Shown here one piece after another: positions 44,713 through 53,159 of a DNA stretch of 64,000 nucleotides (the first letter of the stretch is position 1; the number at the start of each line of letters is the position of its first letter). The stretch comes from an uncultured Paracoccaceae bacterium. Its GTDB lineage: Bacteria; Pseudomonadota; Alphaproteobacteria; Rhodobacterales; Rhodobacteraceae. The stretch lies in assembly GCA_947496605.1 (NCBI GenBank), contig CANMDF010000001.1, positions 744,001-808,000 of the forward strand, read 5' to 3'. The position numbers and the translations under genes were made by a program. The notes beneath the pieces were generated by a model. It searched no databases, had not been told where the DNA came from, and saw only the letters and a list, made by a program, of their open reading frames with translations.

Positions 44713-45399
44713 ATGATCAAACTCGCACCAATCCTGCTCGCCGTACTTTACGGCCTTGCGATGTACCGCTTTTCAATGTGGCGTACAAAACGCGAGCTAG
44801 ACGCGAAATCCACTGAGCTGGCTGATCCCATCCTGAAGGTGTTGATGGACCGCATGGCCAAAGCGCTCGATATTGAGCGGATCAAAGTGCATATCTATGA
44901 GATCGAACCGGTCAACGGCCTTGCCGCACCTGACGGACGCATCTTTATCACGCGCGGTTTTTTCAACAAATACCGTGCAGGCGAAGTCACATCCGAGGAA
45001 ATGGCGACGGTCATCGCGCATGAGATGGGCCATGTTGCCTTGGGACATTCGCGCAGGCGGATGATTGATTTCTCAGGACAAAACGCGATGCGCACGGCAT
45101 TGGCCATGATCTTGGGGCGGTTTATCCCCGGTGTCGGTCCTTGGATCGCAAACGGTTTGATGAGCCTCCTTGCCGCGCGCCTGTCGCGCAGTGATGAGTT
45201 TGAGGCCGACGCCTACGCATCCGCCTTGCTTGTCAAAGCCGGGATTGGAACAGAGCCTCAAAAAACGCTCTTCAAGAAACTGGAAACACTGACCGGCGCA
45301 CAGGGTGCCGCGACACCGGCATGGATGCTGAGCCATCCAAAAACACCGTTGCGGATCGCAGCGATTGAGGCAAATGAAGCCAAATGGAACGCGAGCTAG
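44713..45399 (+). CDS. M48-family metallopeptidase
   Basis: 228 residues. An N-terminal hydrophobic segment (LAPILLAVLYGLAMYRF) probably anchors it; the zinc motif HEMGH lies in MATVIAHEMGHVALGHSRR and the third ligand in DEFEADAYA. ARLSRSDEFEAD and SHPKTPLRIAAIE are typical of the group. It may cleave membrane or periplasmic proteins like HtpX/BepA relatives. Follows dedA by 30 bases. Confidence 0.9.
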   Translation: MIKLAPILLAVLYGLAMYRFSMWRTKRELDAKSTELADPILKVLMDRMAKALDIERIKVHIYEIEPVNGLAAPDGRIFITRGFFNKYRAGEVTSEEMATVIAHEMGHVALGHSRRRMIDFSGQNAMRTALAMILGRFIPGVGPWIANGLMSLLAARLSRSDEFEADAYASALLVKAGIGTEPQKTLFKKLETLTGAQGAATPAWMLSHPKTPLRIAAIEANEAKWNAS

Positions 45400-45426
45400 G
45401 CACACCCTGCCACATCATCATCTTGC

Positions 45427-45450
45427 TCTGAAAACTCCCGCCGGAGGCAC
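45427..45450 (+). repeat. Dispersed intergenic repeat, degenerate copy D
   Basis: GAAAACTCCCGCCGGAGGCAC resembles the 3' half of the repeat at 4923, 10239 and 49810; the TTTCTATGTCC half is missing. It lies in the 69-base gap between convergent genes. Confidence 0.5.
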
Positions 45451-45468
45451 CTGCCCGTTCAAAGCGGA

Positions 45469-46011
45469 CTAAGCCTCCAATGCCTTTCCAAACCGCGGCA
45501 TCCTTGCCTTCTTCATCAGCGCCCGCATCGTCCACGGTGTGTCTGATAGTCGGTTCGCTTCTTGCAGCACACGCTCGGCGACGCTCTTTACCTGATCCGG
45601 TGCATCGCTGAACAGCAGCAGCGCAAACCCATCCGGATCCCACCGCAGCAAGGCCTCATCGCCCAAGATATTCTTAGGGAAATCCTTGGCATTCATTGTC
45701 AAAATACCATCACAAGACCCCACAACTGCAGCAGTCAGCACGTGAATATCGGCAGGATCGGGCAACCAGAACTGCCGCTCTTGCGCTTCATCGTATTGCA
45801 CGGTGGCCTTTGGAAAACTGGCACCCAATGATGCAATCTCTCCGCGTGCCCAAACCTCTTGCGCCGGTCCTAATTTACCGGCGGCACGCGCCCATTCTTC
45901 CAAAATACGCACAGACCAGCGTGCTTCAAACAAACCGGCCTTGGCACAGCCCAACAGGACCTCGCGCATCACGGTCGGGTACAGCACACACGCGTCGATC
46001 ATGACCCTCAT
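45469..46011 (-). CDS. PIN-domain protein (RSP_2648-like)
   Basis: 180 residues with an N-terminal PIN ribonuclease fold: VMIDACVLYPTVMREVLL, LEEWARAAG, and DPADIHVLTAAVVGSCDGILTMN with the conserved acidic residues D5, D-x-D and a later Asp. The 80-residue tail is extra. In Rhodobacteraceae this protein stands beside an RNA methyltransferase gene (RSP_2647-like), as here with a four-base overlap, so it is not a simple VapC toxin; no antitoxin gene is next to it. A role in RNA processing is inferred. Confidence 0.85.
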   Translation of the reverse strand: MRVMIDACVLYPTVMREVLLGCAKAGLFEARWSVRILEEWARAAGKLGPAQEVWARGEIASLGASFPKATVQYDEAQERQFWLPDPADIHVLTAAVVGSCDGILTMNAKDFPKNILGDEALLRWDPDGFALLLFSDAPDQVKSVAERVLQEANRLSDTPWTMRALMKKARMPRFGKALEA

Positions 46012-47231
46012 AGGCGGAAAGTAAGCGCCTTCAGATATCCGCTCTCAGCCAAATGTGGCATCAGCGGATGATCAGGCCCGGCAAACCCTGTCTGGATAAT
46101 CTGGCCACGTCGCCCGCCGCGGCCAATGCCACGCGCCGATGCATTGCGGAACCGCGACAGATCAGCGGCATGCGAACACGAACACAAAATCAAATACCCG
46201 CCATCTGCCACCAAAGGTGCCGCAAGCCGTGCAATCCGTTCATAAGCGCGTAAACCAGCCTCGAGCGTGGGCTTTGATGGTGCAAACGCAGGGGGATCAC
46301 AGACAACCACGTCAAATGTGGCCCCTTCATCAGCGAGGGCCGTCAACACATCAAAGGCATCGCCCTTACGCGTTTCAAACCGGTCTGAAACCTGCATGGC
46401 CGCCGCACCTTGTTGCGCCAGTTCTAATGCAGGTGCCGACCCGTCAACTGCCAAAACAGATGCCGCATCAGCGGCCAATGCCGCCAAACCAAAACCACCC
46501 ACGTGGCTAAACATATCCAAGACCCGTGCACCCTTTGACAAAGAGGCCGCAAACGCATGATTGGGACGCTGGTCAAAAAACAGCCCTGTCTTCTGCCCGC
46601 CCATCACATCAGCCATGTAAATCGCGCCGTTCATCGGCACTGGGATTGGGCCGTTGGGGGCCGTGCCCACCAATACGGCGGTCTTCTCTTCCAGCCCTTC
46701 CAATGTGCGGGCGCGTCCTGTGCCATTCATGACAACCGTGGTCACTCCGGTGACCTCTTGCAAAGCGGCCACGAGTGGTTCGATCAACATATCAGCCCAT
46801 GCAGCATTGGGTTGGATCACGGCCAGATCCCCAAAGCGGTCAATGATGACGCCGGGCAGCCCATCAGCTTCGGCATGAATGAGGCGGTAGAAAGGCTCTG
46901 CATAAAGTCGTGCACGATGCGCCAAAGCACGGGTCAAGCGGGCCGTAAACCAAGCCTGATCAATCACCGCTGCTGGATCTTGGTCCAACATGCGGCAGAT
47001 AATCTTGGATGCAGGGTTCACCGTCACAACACCCATCGGCGTACGGTTCGCATCTTCAAGCTGGGCAATTGTTCCGGGTGTCAAATTGCGGGTGCGGCGG
47101 TCTGTCACCAGTTCATTGGCATAAACCCAAGGAAACCCGTGGCGAATAGCACGGGCCTCTGCTTTGGGGATAAGACGGACGACGGGCATTGTCGCGGCGG
47201 GCATTTCAGCGGGGGATGTTTGATCTGTCAT
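46008..47231 (-). CDS. Class I rRNA methyltransferase, RlmI-like
   Basis: 407 residues. N-terminal PUA RNA-binding domain (about 10-90: PKAEARAIRHGFPWVYANEL), an EEHD-like middle part, and a Rossmann methyltransferase domain with VLDMFSHVGGFGLAALAADA and DVVVCDPPAFAPSK, the latter holding the catalytic D-P-P motif. RlmI methylates a cytosine of 23S rRNA; the family also covers other targets, so specificity is inferred. Translationally coupled with the PIN gene (ATGA). Confidence 0.9.
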   Translation of the reverse strand: MTDQTSPAEMPAATMPVVRLIPKAEARAIRHGFPWVYANELVTDRRTRNLTPGTIAQLEDANRTPMGVVTVNPASKIICRMLDQDPAAVIDQAWFTARLTRALAHRARLYAEPFYRLIHAEADGLPGVIIDRFGDLAVIQPNAAWADMLIEPLVAALQEVTGVTTVVMNGTGRARTLEGLEEKTAVLVGTAPNGPIPVPMNGAIYMADVMGGQKTGLFFDQRPNHAFAASLSKGARVLDMFSHVGGFGLAALAADAASVLAVDGSAPALELAQQGAAAMQVSDRFETRKGDAFDVLTALADEGATFDVVVCDPPAFAPSKPTLEAGLRAYERIARLAAPLVADGGYLILCSCSHAADLSRFRNASARGIGRGGRRGQIIQTGFAGPDHPLMPHLAESGYLKALTFRL

Positions 47232-47243
47232 ATCCGCCTCCTA

Positions 47244-47259
47244 CCCGCTCTTGCGCGGG
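47244..47259. other. Small hairpin before the methyltransferase gene
   Basis: CCCGC and GCGGG pair around a six-base loop in the 44-base gap between DUF6778 lipoprotein and methyltransferase genes. Its function is unclear; possible attenuator. Confidence 0.3.
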
Positions 47260-47275
47260 CTGGAAAGGGCCAAGG

Positions 47276-47833
47276 TCAGACCAATTGGGCGCGCAGCAAA
47301 CTGGTCAGGAAATCTGTCACCCGCACTTTTTGGGTTTGTCCGGCTTCATCAAGGCGAAACGCGCGTTCGCCACCGGGTGCGTCAAGATTGCCTGACACCC
47401 GGCGCGTCGGCTCAATCACTTCGCCAGATGTCGCACTTCGCACGGTCAAGTCAAAGATCACATTATAGACGCCACCCACAGTGTATCGGGTTCTATTCGT
47501 GACACCGTGAAAGCGGATCAAGGTGACATCTACGTCTACGGCGAAATCGCCATCAAGCACGGCACGGTTACGTGTTGCGGCCTCTTCAAACATCGCTGCA
47601 ATTTGAGGAATGCGCGGTCCGATCGGATCACCACGCCAAACCACATCCGCAAAAGGATAATAAGATTCAGATTCAGCGATATTCAGGCCCGGTTGTGCGG
47701 CAAAGCTAAATTCGCGCAGCCTGTAGGATCGCTCCATCTCGGGGCGAACACTGCCTTGCAGACCCAAGTTTCCACTACATCCCATCAGGCCAAATGCCGG
47801 AAGCAAGCCGAGAAAATTTCTGCGATTAATCAT
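47276..47833 (-). CDS. DUF6778-like lipoprotein
   Basis: 185 residues with a basic N-terminus and lipobox ending GLMGC (Cys near residue 19): MINRRNFLGLLPAFGLMGC. The mature part resembles the DUF6778 family of Rhodobacteraceae, with ADVVWRGDPIGPRIPQIAAM and RYTVGGVYNVIFDLTVR. RRNF may also be read as a twin-arginine start, but the lipobox favours a lipoprotein. Function unknown. Divergent from edd. Confidence 0.78.
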   Translation of the reverse strand: MINRRNFLGLLPAFGLMGCSGNLGLQGSVRPEMERSYRLREFSFAAQPGLNIAESESYYPFADVVWRGDPIGPRIPQIAAMFEEAATRNRAVLDGDFAVDVDVTLIRFHGVTNRTRYTVGGVYNVIFDLTVRSATSGEVIEPTRRVSGNLDAPGGERAFRLDEAGQTQKVRVTDFLTSLLRAQLV

Positions 47834-47937
47834 TTCAGTTACTCATTATTCGTTGCGACGTCGTAGCATAGTGATTTTGGCCCTGTAAAACCTTCAATGT
47901 GTTCATTCATGGCCAAGCCTGCGGTAATTTCGGCACT

Positions 47938-47951
47938 TGTTAGCGCTAACA
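47938..47951. promoter_or_regulatory. LacI-family operator before edd
   Basis: TGTTAGCGCTAACA is a perfect 14-base palindrome with the central CG typical of LacI-family sites. It lies 44 bases before the edd ATG, with a possible -10 TATGGT immediately downstream (from 47955). The regulator gene is not in the window. Confidence 0.75.
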
Positions 47952-47994
47952 CGATATGGTACGAGGCCGAAAAGCGAAACTAGCCGAGGACGCC

Positions 47995-49800
47995 ATGCCG
48001 CTGCACCCAAAAATTATCGAAGTCACTGACCGTATTCGTGCCCGTTCTGAGGGCCCGCGTCAGAAATATATGGACACGATGGCCCGCGCGGCAGCTGAGG
48101 GTCCACGCCGGTCGCACCTGACATGCGGCAACCAGGCCCACGCCTATGCCGCAATGGGTGGCGACAAGGACGCGTTGACCGATGCGCGTGCACCAAATAT
48201 CGGCATCATCACCGCCTATAATGATATGCTCTCGGCCCATCAGCCGTTTGAGAAGTACCCTGATCTGGTACGTGCCGCGGCCCGAGCAGCAGGTGGCACA
48301 GCCCAAGTTGCTGGTGGCGTGCCGGCCATGTGCGACGGCGTCACCCAAGGCCAGACAGGTATGGAATTGTCGCTGTTTTCACGCGACGTGATCGCGCTGG
48401 CCGCAGGCGTCGGCTTATCGCATAATGTCTTTGACAGCGCGGTCTACCTTGGCGTCTGCGATAAAATCGTCCCCGGCCTCGTGATGGCTGCGGCGACCTT
48501 TGGGTATATTCCCGGCATATTCATGCCAGCAGGTCCAATGGTGTCAGGCCTGCCCAATGATGAAAAAGCCCGCGTGCGTCAGGAATTCGCCAAAGGCAAC
48601 GTGGGGCGCGAAGAACTCATGGCCGCTGAAATGGCGTCTTACCACGGTCCCGGCACCTGCACCTTCTATGGCACGGCCAACAGCAACCAAATGTTGATGG
48701 AATTTATGGGGTTGCACTTGCCCGGCGCATCCTTCGTCAATCCCGGAACACCCTTGCGCGATGCTCTGACAACCGCCGCGACCGAACGTGCACTAGAGAT
48801 CACAGCACTTGGCAATGACTACACACCAGTCTGCGACATTCTTGACGAAAAGGCCTTTGTGAACGGCATTGTCGGCCTGATGGCAACGGGTGGGTCCACG
48901 AACCTTGTTATTCACCTGCCTGCGATGGCTAAGGCGGCTGGCGTGATCCTCGACCTTGAGGATTTCAGCGACCTGTCCGAAGTGACCCCGCTGATGGCCA
49001 AGGTCTATCCAAACGGATTGGCGGATGTGAACCATTTCCATGCCGCAGGCGGGTTGGGCTATATGATCGGTGAATTGCTCAACGCAGGCCTGCTCCATGA
49101 TGAAGTGAAAACCGTGGCCGGACAGGGTTTGGGTCTTTATGCGCAAGAACCCAAACTGGTCGATGGACGGGTACAATACACGCCAGGCGCAGGCAAATCG
49201 CTCAACGAAAAAATCCTGCGCCCTGCATCCGACCCGTTCCAACCCCAAGGCGGGTTGACGCAACTCTCTGGCAATCTGGGGCGTGGCGTGATCAAGACAT
49301 CTGCCGTCGCACCCGAACGTCATATCGTCGAAGCCCCTGCCCGCGTGTTCCACACCCAAGATGCCGTGAAGGACGCCTTTAAGGCAGGCGAGCTGACGGA
49401 AGACACCATTATCGTGGTCCGTTTCCAAGGCCCCAAATCAAACGGGATGCCAGAACTGCACGGGCTGACACCCACAATGGCGGTGCTGCAGGACCGCGGG
49501 CTCAAAGTCGCGCTTGTGACTGATGGTCGGATGTCTGGTGCATCAGGCAAGGTGCCTTCAGCCATTCATGTCTGTCCAGAAGCGGCCGATCATGGTCCTA
49601 TCGCATTTGTGCGCGACGGTGACATTATCCGCCTTGATGCGACCACTGGAACGATTGAGGTAAAAGGTGTTGATCTTTCCACACGCACACCCGCGATCGC
49701 GGACCTGACAGGCAATGGCACTGGCGTTGGCCGCGAGCTGTTCGAAGTGTTTCGCCAAAATGTCGGGCTCGCAGCCGACGGCGCAGGCGTAGTCGTCTGA
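47995..49800 (+). CDS. edd: 6-phosphogluconate dehydratase
   Basis: Entner-Doudoroff enzyme that makes KDPG from 6-phosphogluconate; [4Fe-4S] dehydratase of the IlvD/Edd family. 601 residues with [17 protein letters not shown] and [20 protein letters not shown] carrying the cluster cysteines, [34 protein letters not shown], and [17 protein letters not shown] near the C-terminus. ATG at 47995 gives the usual length and has GAGG upstream; an ATG at 47956 adds an unlikely basic head. The eda gene follows, so both are probably repressed through the LacI site upstream. Confidence 0.96.
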   Translation: MPLHPKIIEVTDRIRARSEGPRQKYMDTMARAAAEGPRRSHLTCGNQAHAYAAMGGDKDALTDARAPNIGIITAYNDMLSAHQPFEKYPDLVRAAARAAGGTAQVAGGVPAMCDGVTQGQTGMELSLFSRDVIALAAGVGLSHNVFDSAVYLGVCDKIVPGLVMAAATFGYIPGIFMPAGPMVSGLPNDEKARVRQEFAKGNVGREELMAAEMASYHGPGTCTFYGTANSNQMLMEFMGLHLPGASFVNPGTPLRDALTTAATERALEITALGNDYTPVCDILDEKAFVNGIVGLMATGGSTNLVIHLPAMAKAAGVILDLEDFSDLSEVTPLMAKVYPNGLADVNHFHAAGGLGYMIGELLNAGLLHDEVKTVAGQGLGLYAQEPKLVDGRVQYTPGAGKSLNEKILRPASDPFQPQGGLTQLSGNLGRGVIKTSAVAPERHIVEAPARVFHTQDAVKDAFKAGELTEDTIIVVRFQGPKSNGMPELHGLTPTMAVLQDRGLKVALVTDGRMSGASGKVPSAIHVCPEAADHGPIAFVRDGDIIRLDATTGTIEVKGVDLSTRTPAIADLTGNGTGVGRELFEVFRQNVGLAADGAGVVV

Positions 49801-49804
49801 ACGA

Positions 49805-49885
49805 ATGTCTTTCTATGTCCAATCAAACTTCCGCCGGAGGCATCCGAAAATGCCCCGCGCACCACACGTAAGGAATGCAATATGA
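49805..49885 (+). other. Possible 26-residue leader-like ORF between edd and eda
   Basis: ATG at 49805, five bases after the edd stop, opens 26 codons. It runs across repeat copy C (codons 3-13 read FYVQSNFRRRH) and stops at 49883-49885, so that its TGA overlaps the ATG of eda by the four-base ATGA arrangement. This geometry is like a coupled small ORF. AAGGAATGCAAT before eda is a normal ribosome-binding site, so coupling is not required. Confidence 0.3.
49810..49846 (+). repeat. Dispersed intergenic repeat, copy C
   Basis: TTTCTATGTCC-NN-TCAAACTTCCGCC then GGAGGCATCCG, nearly identical to the copy at 4923. It is inside the edd-eda operon, in sense orientation. Confidence 0.75.
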
Positions 49886-50520
49886 CCCCCCAAGATGCCT
49901 CAGCCGCCGCACGGAAGGTCTGCCTTTTGGCACCTGTTGTTCCGGTCCTTGTTGTTGATGATGCCAGTGTGGCAGCTGACCTTGCCAAAGCACTTGTCGC
50001 AGGTGGATTGCCGGCACTTGAAGTGACCTTGCGCACCCCTGCAGCCCTAGACGCCATTCGCGAGATGGCCGCAGTGCCTGGCGGCGTAGTCGGTGCCGGC
50101 ACGTTGCTGACGCCCAAAGATGTTGAGAACGCAAAGGCGGCAGGTGCGACCTTTGGTGTGTCCCCGGGGGCGACAGACCTGCTATTGGATGCATGCGAGG
50201 CCAATGACCTTCCCCTCTTGCCCGGTACAGCCACCGCATCCGAGGCCATGCGCCTGCTTGAACGCGGATACACTGTCCAAAAATTCTTCCCCGCCGAAGC
50301 AAACGGCGGCGCACCCGCGTTGAAAGCTATCGGCGCACCTATCCCGCAAGTCAGCTTTTGCCCTACCGGTGGCGTCAGCCTAAAAAACGCCAATGATTAC
50401 CTAAGTCTAAGTAACACATTATGTGTCGGCGGCTCTTGGGTTGCACCCAAAGATAAGGTCTTGGCAGGTGATTGGGATGGGATCACTGCATTGGCGCGCG
50501 AAGCGGCAGCGCTCAGCTAA
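49882..50520 (+). CDS. eda: KDPG aldolase (2-keto-3-deoxy-6-phosphogluconate aldolase)
   Basis: Splits KDPG to pyruvate and glyceraldehyde-3-phosphate, completing the Entner-Doudoroff route that starts with the preceding edd. 212 residues of TIM-barrel: PVVPVLVVDDASVAADLAKA, LEVTLRTPAALDAI, GVVGAGTLLTPKDVE, LPGTATASEAM and the Schiff-base lysine in VQKFFPAEANGG, then PTGGVSLKNANDYL. ATG at 49882 after AAGGAATG. Confidence 0.96.
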   Translation: MTPQDASAAARKVCLLAPVVPVLVVDDASVAADLAKALVAGGLPALEVTLRTPAALDAIREMAAVPGGVVGAGTLLTPKDVENAKAAGATFGVSPGATDLLLDACEANDLPLLPGTATASEAMRLLERGYTVQKFFPAEANGGAPALKAIGAPIPQVSFCPTGGVSLKNANDYLSLSNTLCVGGSWVAPKDKVLAGDWDGITALAREAAALS

Positions 50521-50603
50521 ACTTTCGAAAGACTTTAAGCGACTTCATCTGCCGTTAGGTTTTTTGTTTTATGCGTTGCTCTGACCTAAGGATGGAGCAA
50601 CGC

Positions 50604-52808
50604 ATGTTGGAATCTTGGCCAATATCACGGCGGATCAGTAGTGGATTTATGATCCTGACGCTTATGCTGATCGGCTTTGCGCTGTTTGCGCAAAGATCGG
50701 TAGGTACGTTAGGGACCGGCTATTCAGAATATAGGGCAATTACGCAGCAATCTTCGGCCGTGCGTGGCGCGATGGAAGACTTATTTGAGGCAAAAATTGC
50801 GACCTTACTCTACCGCGAAACTCCAACCGCGGCGCAACGCGATACAGTTATCAGCAATATTGAAGAAGTCCTCGCAACCAGCGCAATGCTCACTGCATCA
50901 GACATCGGACCCGAACGCCGTGCCGAAATCCAAAGACTGGCAGATCTAACGGCTGTCTACCGTGATACTTTCCTGCAACTTGCCGGACAGCTTGCTGATA
51001 CGCGCAGTCTCATCACTGAAATTGACACCCAAACAACGGCAACCAAATCGGCAGCTGACAGTCTTTTTGCGGCGGCCATCCAGAACGGGAACCCAGCCCT
51101 CGTATCCGCGACAGGTCGCGCGCAACAGGCCGCGTTGACGATAGTCGTGCTAAGCAAACAGTACATGTTGACGGGGGTTACCGCCGATCTTGAAGAAGTA
51201 GGTGCGCAAGGCATCACATTGGAACGGACACTGCGACAGTTGCGTGCCCTTAACCCAACCGGGCCGGTCGAGGGCCAACTGACTGACCTTGAAAATGCAC
51301 TTACGGGCTTCACTGAAAATATTGTCCGGTTTGGGCAACTCAATGACGCAACCACTAAGCTCCAGAACGATGTATTCCAACGCATTGGACCAGAAGCTGA
51401 ACGCGGTTTCGACATCTTGGATGACGAAATCACTGTGCGACAATCTGAGCTGGGACCGAATGGGGCGGCAATCGTTAGCCAGTTACAAACAATTATTCCG
51501 ACTGTTGGTATTCTGGCAGTGGTGATCGCGATAATCGCTTCCTACTTTATTGGCCGTTGGATCAATACCTCGGTCGCACGCCTTGCAGACACAACCGACC
51601 GCTTGGCTGCTGGCGATGACGGTGTTGCAATCTCGGGCACAGAACATCAACATGAACTCGGTCGTATGGCACGTGCGTTGCACGTTTTCAGAGATGCCCA
51701 GATTGAGCGCAATGAAGCCTCAAAAGAACGGGCCGTCCTACGTGCGCAGCAAGATACAGTTGTGAATACGATGAAGTCTGAATTGGCCGACCTTGCCAAG
51801 GGTGATCTTACGGCACACATTACGCAAGACTTCGCCCCCGAATATGATGAATTGCGCAGCAATTTCAATGCGGCAGTCAGCGAACTTAAATCAACTATTT
51901 TGCGGGTTTCAGAAACCGGGCAACGCATTGGCTTGACGGCCACCGACACAAATACGGCGACAGCAGATCTGTCACAACGCACCGAAAACCAGGCGGCCAC
52001 GCTTGAACAGACAGCGGCCGCATTGGATGAGCTGACCGCCAGCGTAAAATCCGCCGCAGAACATGCCAAATCAGTCGATAATTCGGTCGCCCGCGCCCGT
52101 GCCGAGGCTACAAAGAACGGTGAAATTGTTGCCAAAGCCGTCAGTGCGATGGGAGAGATTGAGCAATCATCCAACCAAATCACGCAAGTGATCAATGTCA
52201 TCGACGACATCGCCTTTCAGACAAACCTCTTGGCGCTGAATGCCGGGGTTGAGGCAGCACGGGCTGGCGAATCTGGCAAAGGGTTTGCCGTTGTCGCGTC
52301 AGAGGTACGGGCATTGGCACAACGTTCAGCTGATGCGGCAAAAGAGATATCTGGCCTCATCGAAAACAGTTCGCGCCATGTGCAGCAAGGCACGCAATTG
52401 GTGGGAAATGCAGGCGATGCGTTGTCGGAAATCATTACGCAGGTCAATGATATCTCTTCCATGACGTCTCAGATTGCCACAAGTGCAGAAGAGCAAGCCA
52501 TTGGTTTGTCTGAAATCAATATTGGTGTGAACCAGTTGGATCAGGTAACACAACAAAACGCGGCAATGGTCCAGGACTCTATCTCACGCGGAAACGAACT
52601 CGCGTCCGAAACCCGTAGACTAAGCAGCCTGATCAGTCAGTTCAAAACATCGAACAATCTCGCCGCATCAGCCGCGGCACCTGAAACGCCCCAACATTTG
52701 AGCCACGCTATCGCACAAACGCATACCCCCATGAAAACGCAGCCGTGCACATCATTCTCTCAGAGAACTGTGAATGGTAACGAACAACCCGTTTGGGAAG
52801 ATTTCTAA
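50604..52808 (+). CDS. Methyl-accepting chemotaxis protein with C-terminal WEDF tether
   Basis: Transmembrane chemoreceptor of 734 residues. First helix near 9-31 ([19 protein letters not shown]), a long helical periplasmic sensor of about 250 residues, second helix near 300-320 ([17 protein letters not shown]), HAMP, and a full cytoplasmic signalling domain with the hairpin tip [20 protein letters not shown] and [20 protein letters not shown]. The last residues QPVWEDF resemble the CheR/CheB-binding pentapeptide (xWExF) of high-abundance receptors. GGAG lies six bases ahead of the ATG at 50604; ATGs at 50571 and 50592 are earlier alternatives. Ligand unknown; no che genes are in the window. 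Confidence 0.94.
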   Translation: MLESWPISRRISSGFMILTLMLIGFALFAQRSVGTLGTGYSEYRAITQQSSAVRGAMEDLFEAKIATLLYRETPTAAQRDTVISNIEEVLATSAMLTASDIGPERRAEIQRLADLTAVYRDTFLQLAGQLADTRSLITEIDTQTTATKSAADSLFAAAIQNGNPALVSATGRAQQAALTIVVLSKQYMLTGVTADLEEVGAQGITLERTLRQLRALNPTGPVEGQLTDLENALTGFTENIVRFGQLNDATTKLQNDVFQRIGPEAERGFDILDDEITVRQSELGPNGAAIVSQLQTIIPTVGILAVVIAIIASYFIGRWINTSVARLADTTDRLAAGDDGVAISGTEHQHELGRMARALHVFRDAQIERNEASKERAVLRAQQDTVVNTMKSELADLAKGDLTAHITQDFAPEYDELRSNFNAAVSELKSTILRVSETGQRIGLTATDTNTATADLSQRTENQAATLEQTAAALDELTASVKSAAEHAKSVDNSVARARAEATKNGEIVAKAVSAMGEIEQSSNQITQVINVIDDIAFQTNLLALNAGVEAARAGESGKGFAVVASEVRALAQRSADAAKEISGLIENSSRHVQQGTQLVGNAGDALSEIITQVNDISSMTSQIATSAEEQAIGLSEINIGVNQLDQVTQQNAAMVQDSISRGNELASETRRLSSLISQFKTSNNLAASAAAPETPQHLSHAIAQTHTPMKTQPCTSFSQRTVNGNEQPVWEDF

Positions 52809-52889
52809 GAAGTGATCCCTAGAACGCGTCACCGCTGACCTGCGAACGCCGAGGCATGCAAAAGCTTATCTTTTGAGTACCTGCTTAGC

Positions 52890-53159
52890 CTAATTCACCC
52901 GCGCTCTTCGGCCCCCGCGTCTGCGTGGCGTGCCAGGGTCCTGCAATGCTTCTCTTAATGTTTCAAGCATCGGGTGATCGGCTGGCACACGCGATGCATA
53001 ATGATCTACCAAAGCGCTTACCGCTCGTCGCATATCATGGCCACCGGGCACACCGAGTGCCCAGTCCAAAAAAATGCTGCGGCACTCAGGCGCTGCAATG
53101 CCATCGATGGCAAAGGCATCGCGGATCAATCCTTTTGGATCGCAAAAATCGTCAGACAT
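52890..53159 (-). CDS. Small conserved hypothetical protein after glnE
   Basis: 89 residues: MSDDFCDPKGLIRDAFAIDG, then PECRSIFLDWALGVPGG and a helix ending in HPMLETLREAL, with a Pro/Arg-rich tail. I recall such proteins after glnE in Rhodobacteraceae; no function known. The start is placed at 53159 because GAGGG lies about six bases upstream and it overlaps the glnE stop by eight bases; ATG at 53165 is the alternative. Confidence 0.7.
   Translation of the reverse strand: MSDDFCDPKGLIRDAFAIDGIAAPECRSIFLDWALGVPGGHDMRRAVSALVDHYASRVPADHPMLETLREALQDPGTPRRRGGRRARVN

Noticed and set aside
45469..46011. VapBC-type toxin-antitoxin locus
   Set aside because: There is a PIN protein but no small antitoxin gene; the overlapping neighbour is an RNA methyltransferase and the pair is typical of the family's core genome.
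46557..47468. 303-codon open frame antisense to the RlmI-like gene
   Set aside because: No recognisable motif, low-complexity Cys/His/Arg content; lies over a gene with clear PUA and methyltransferase motifs.
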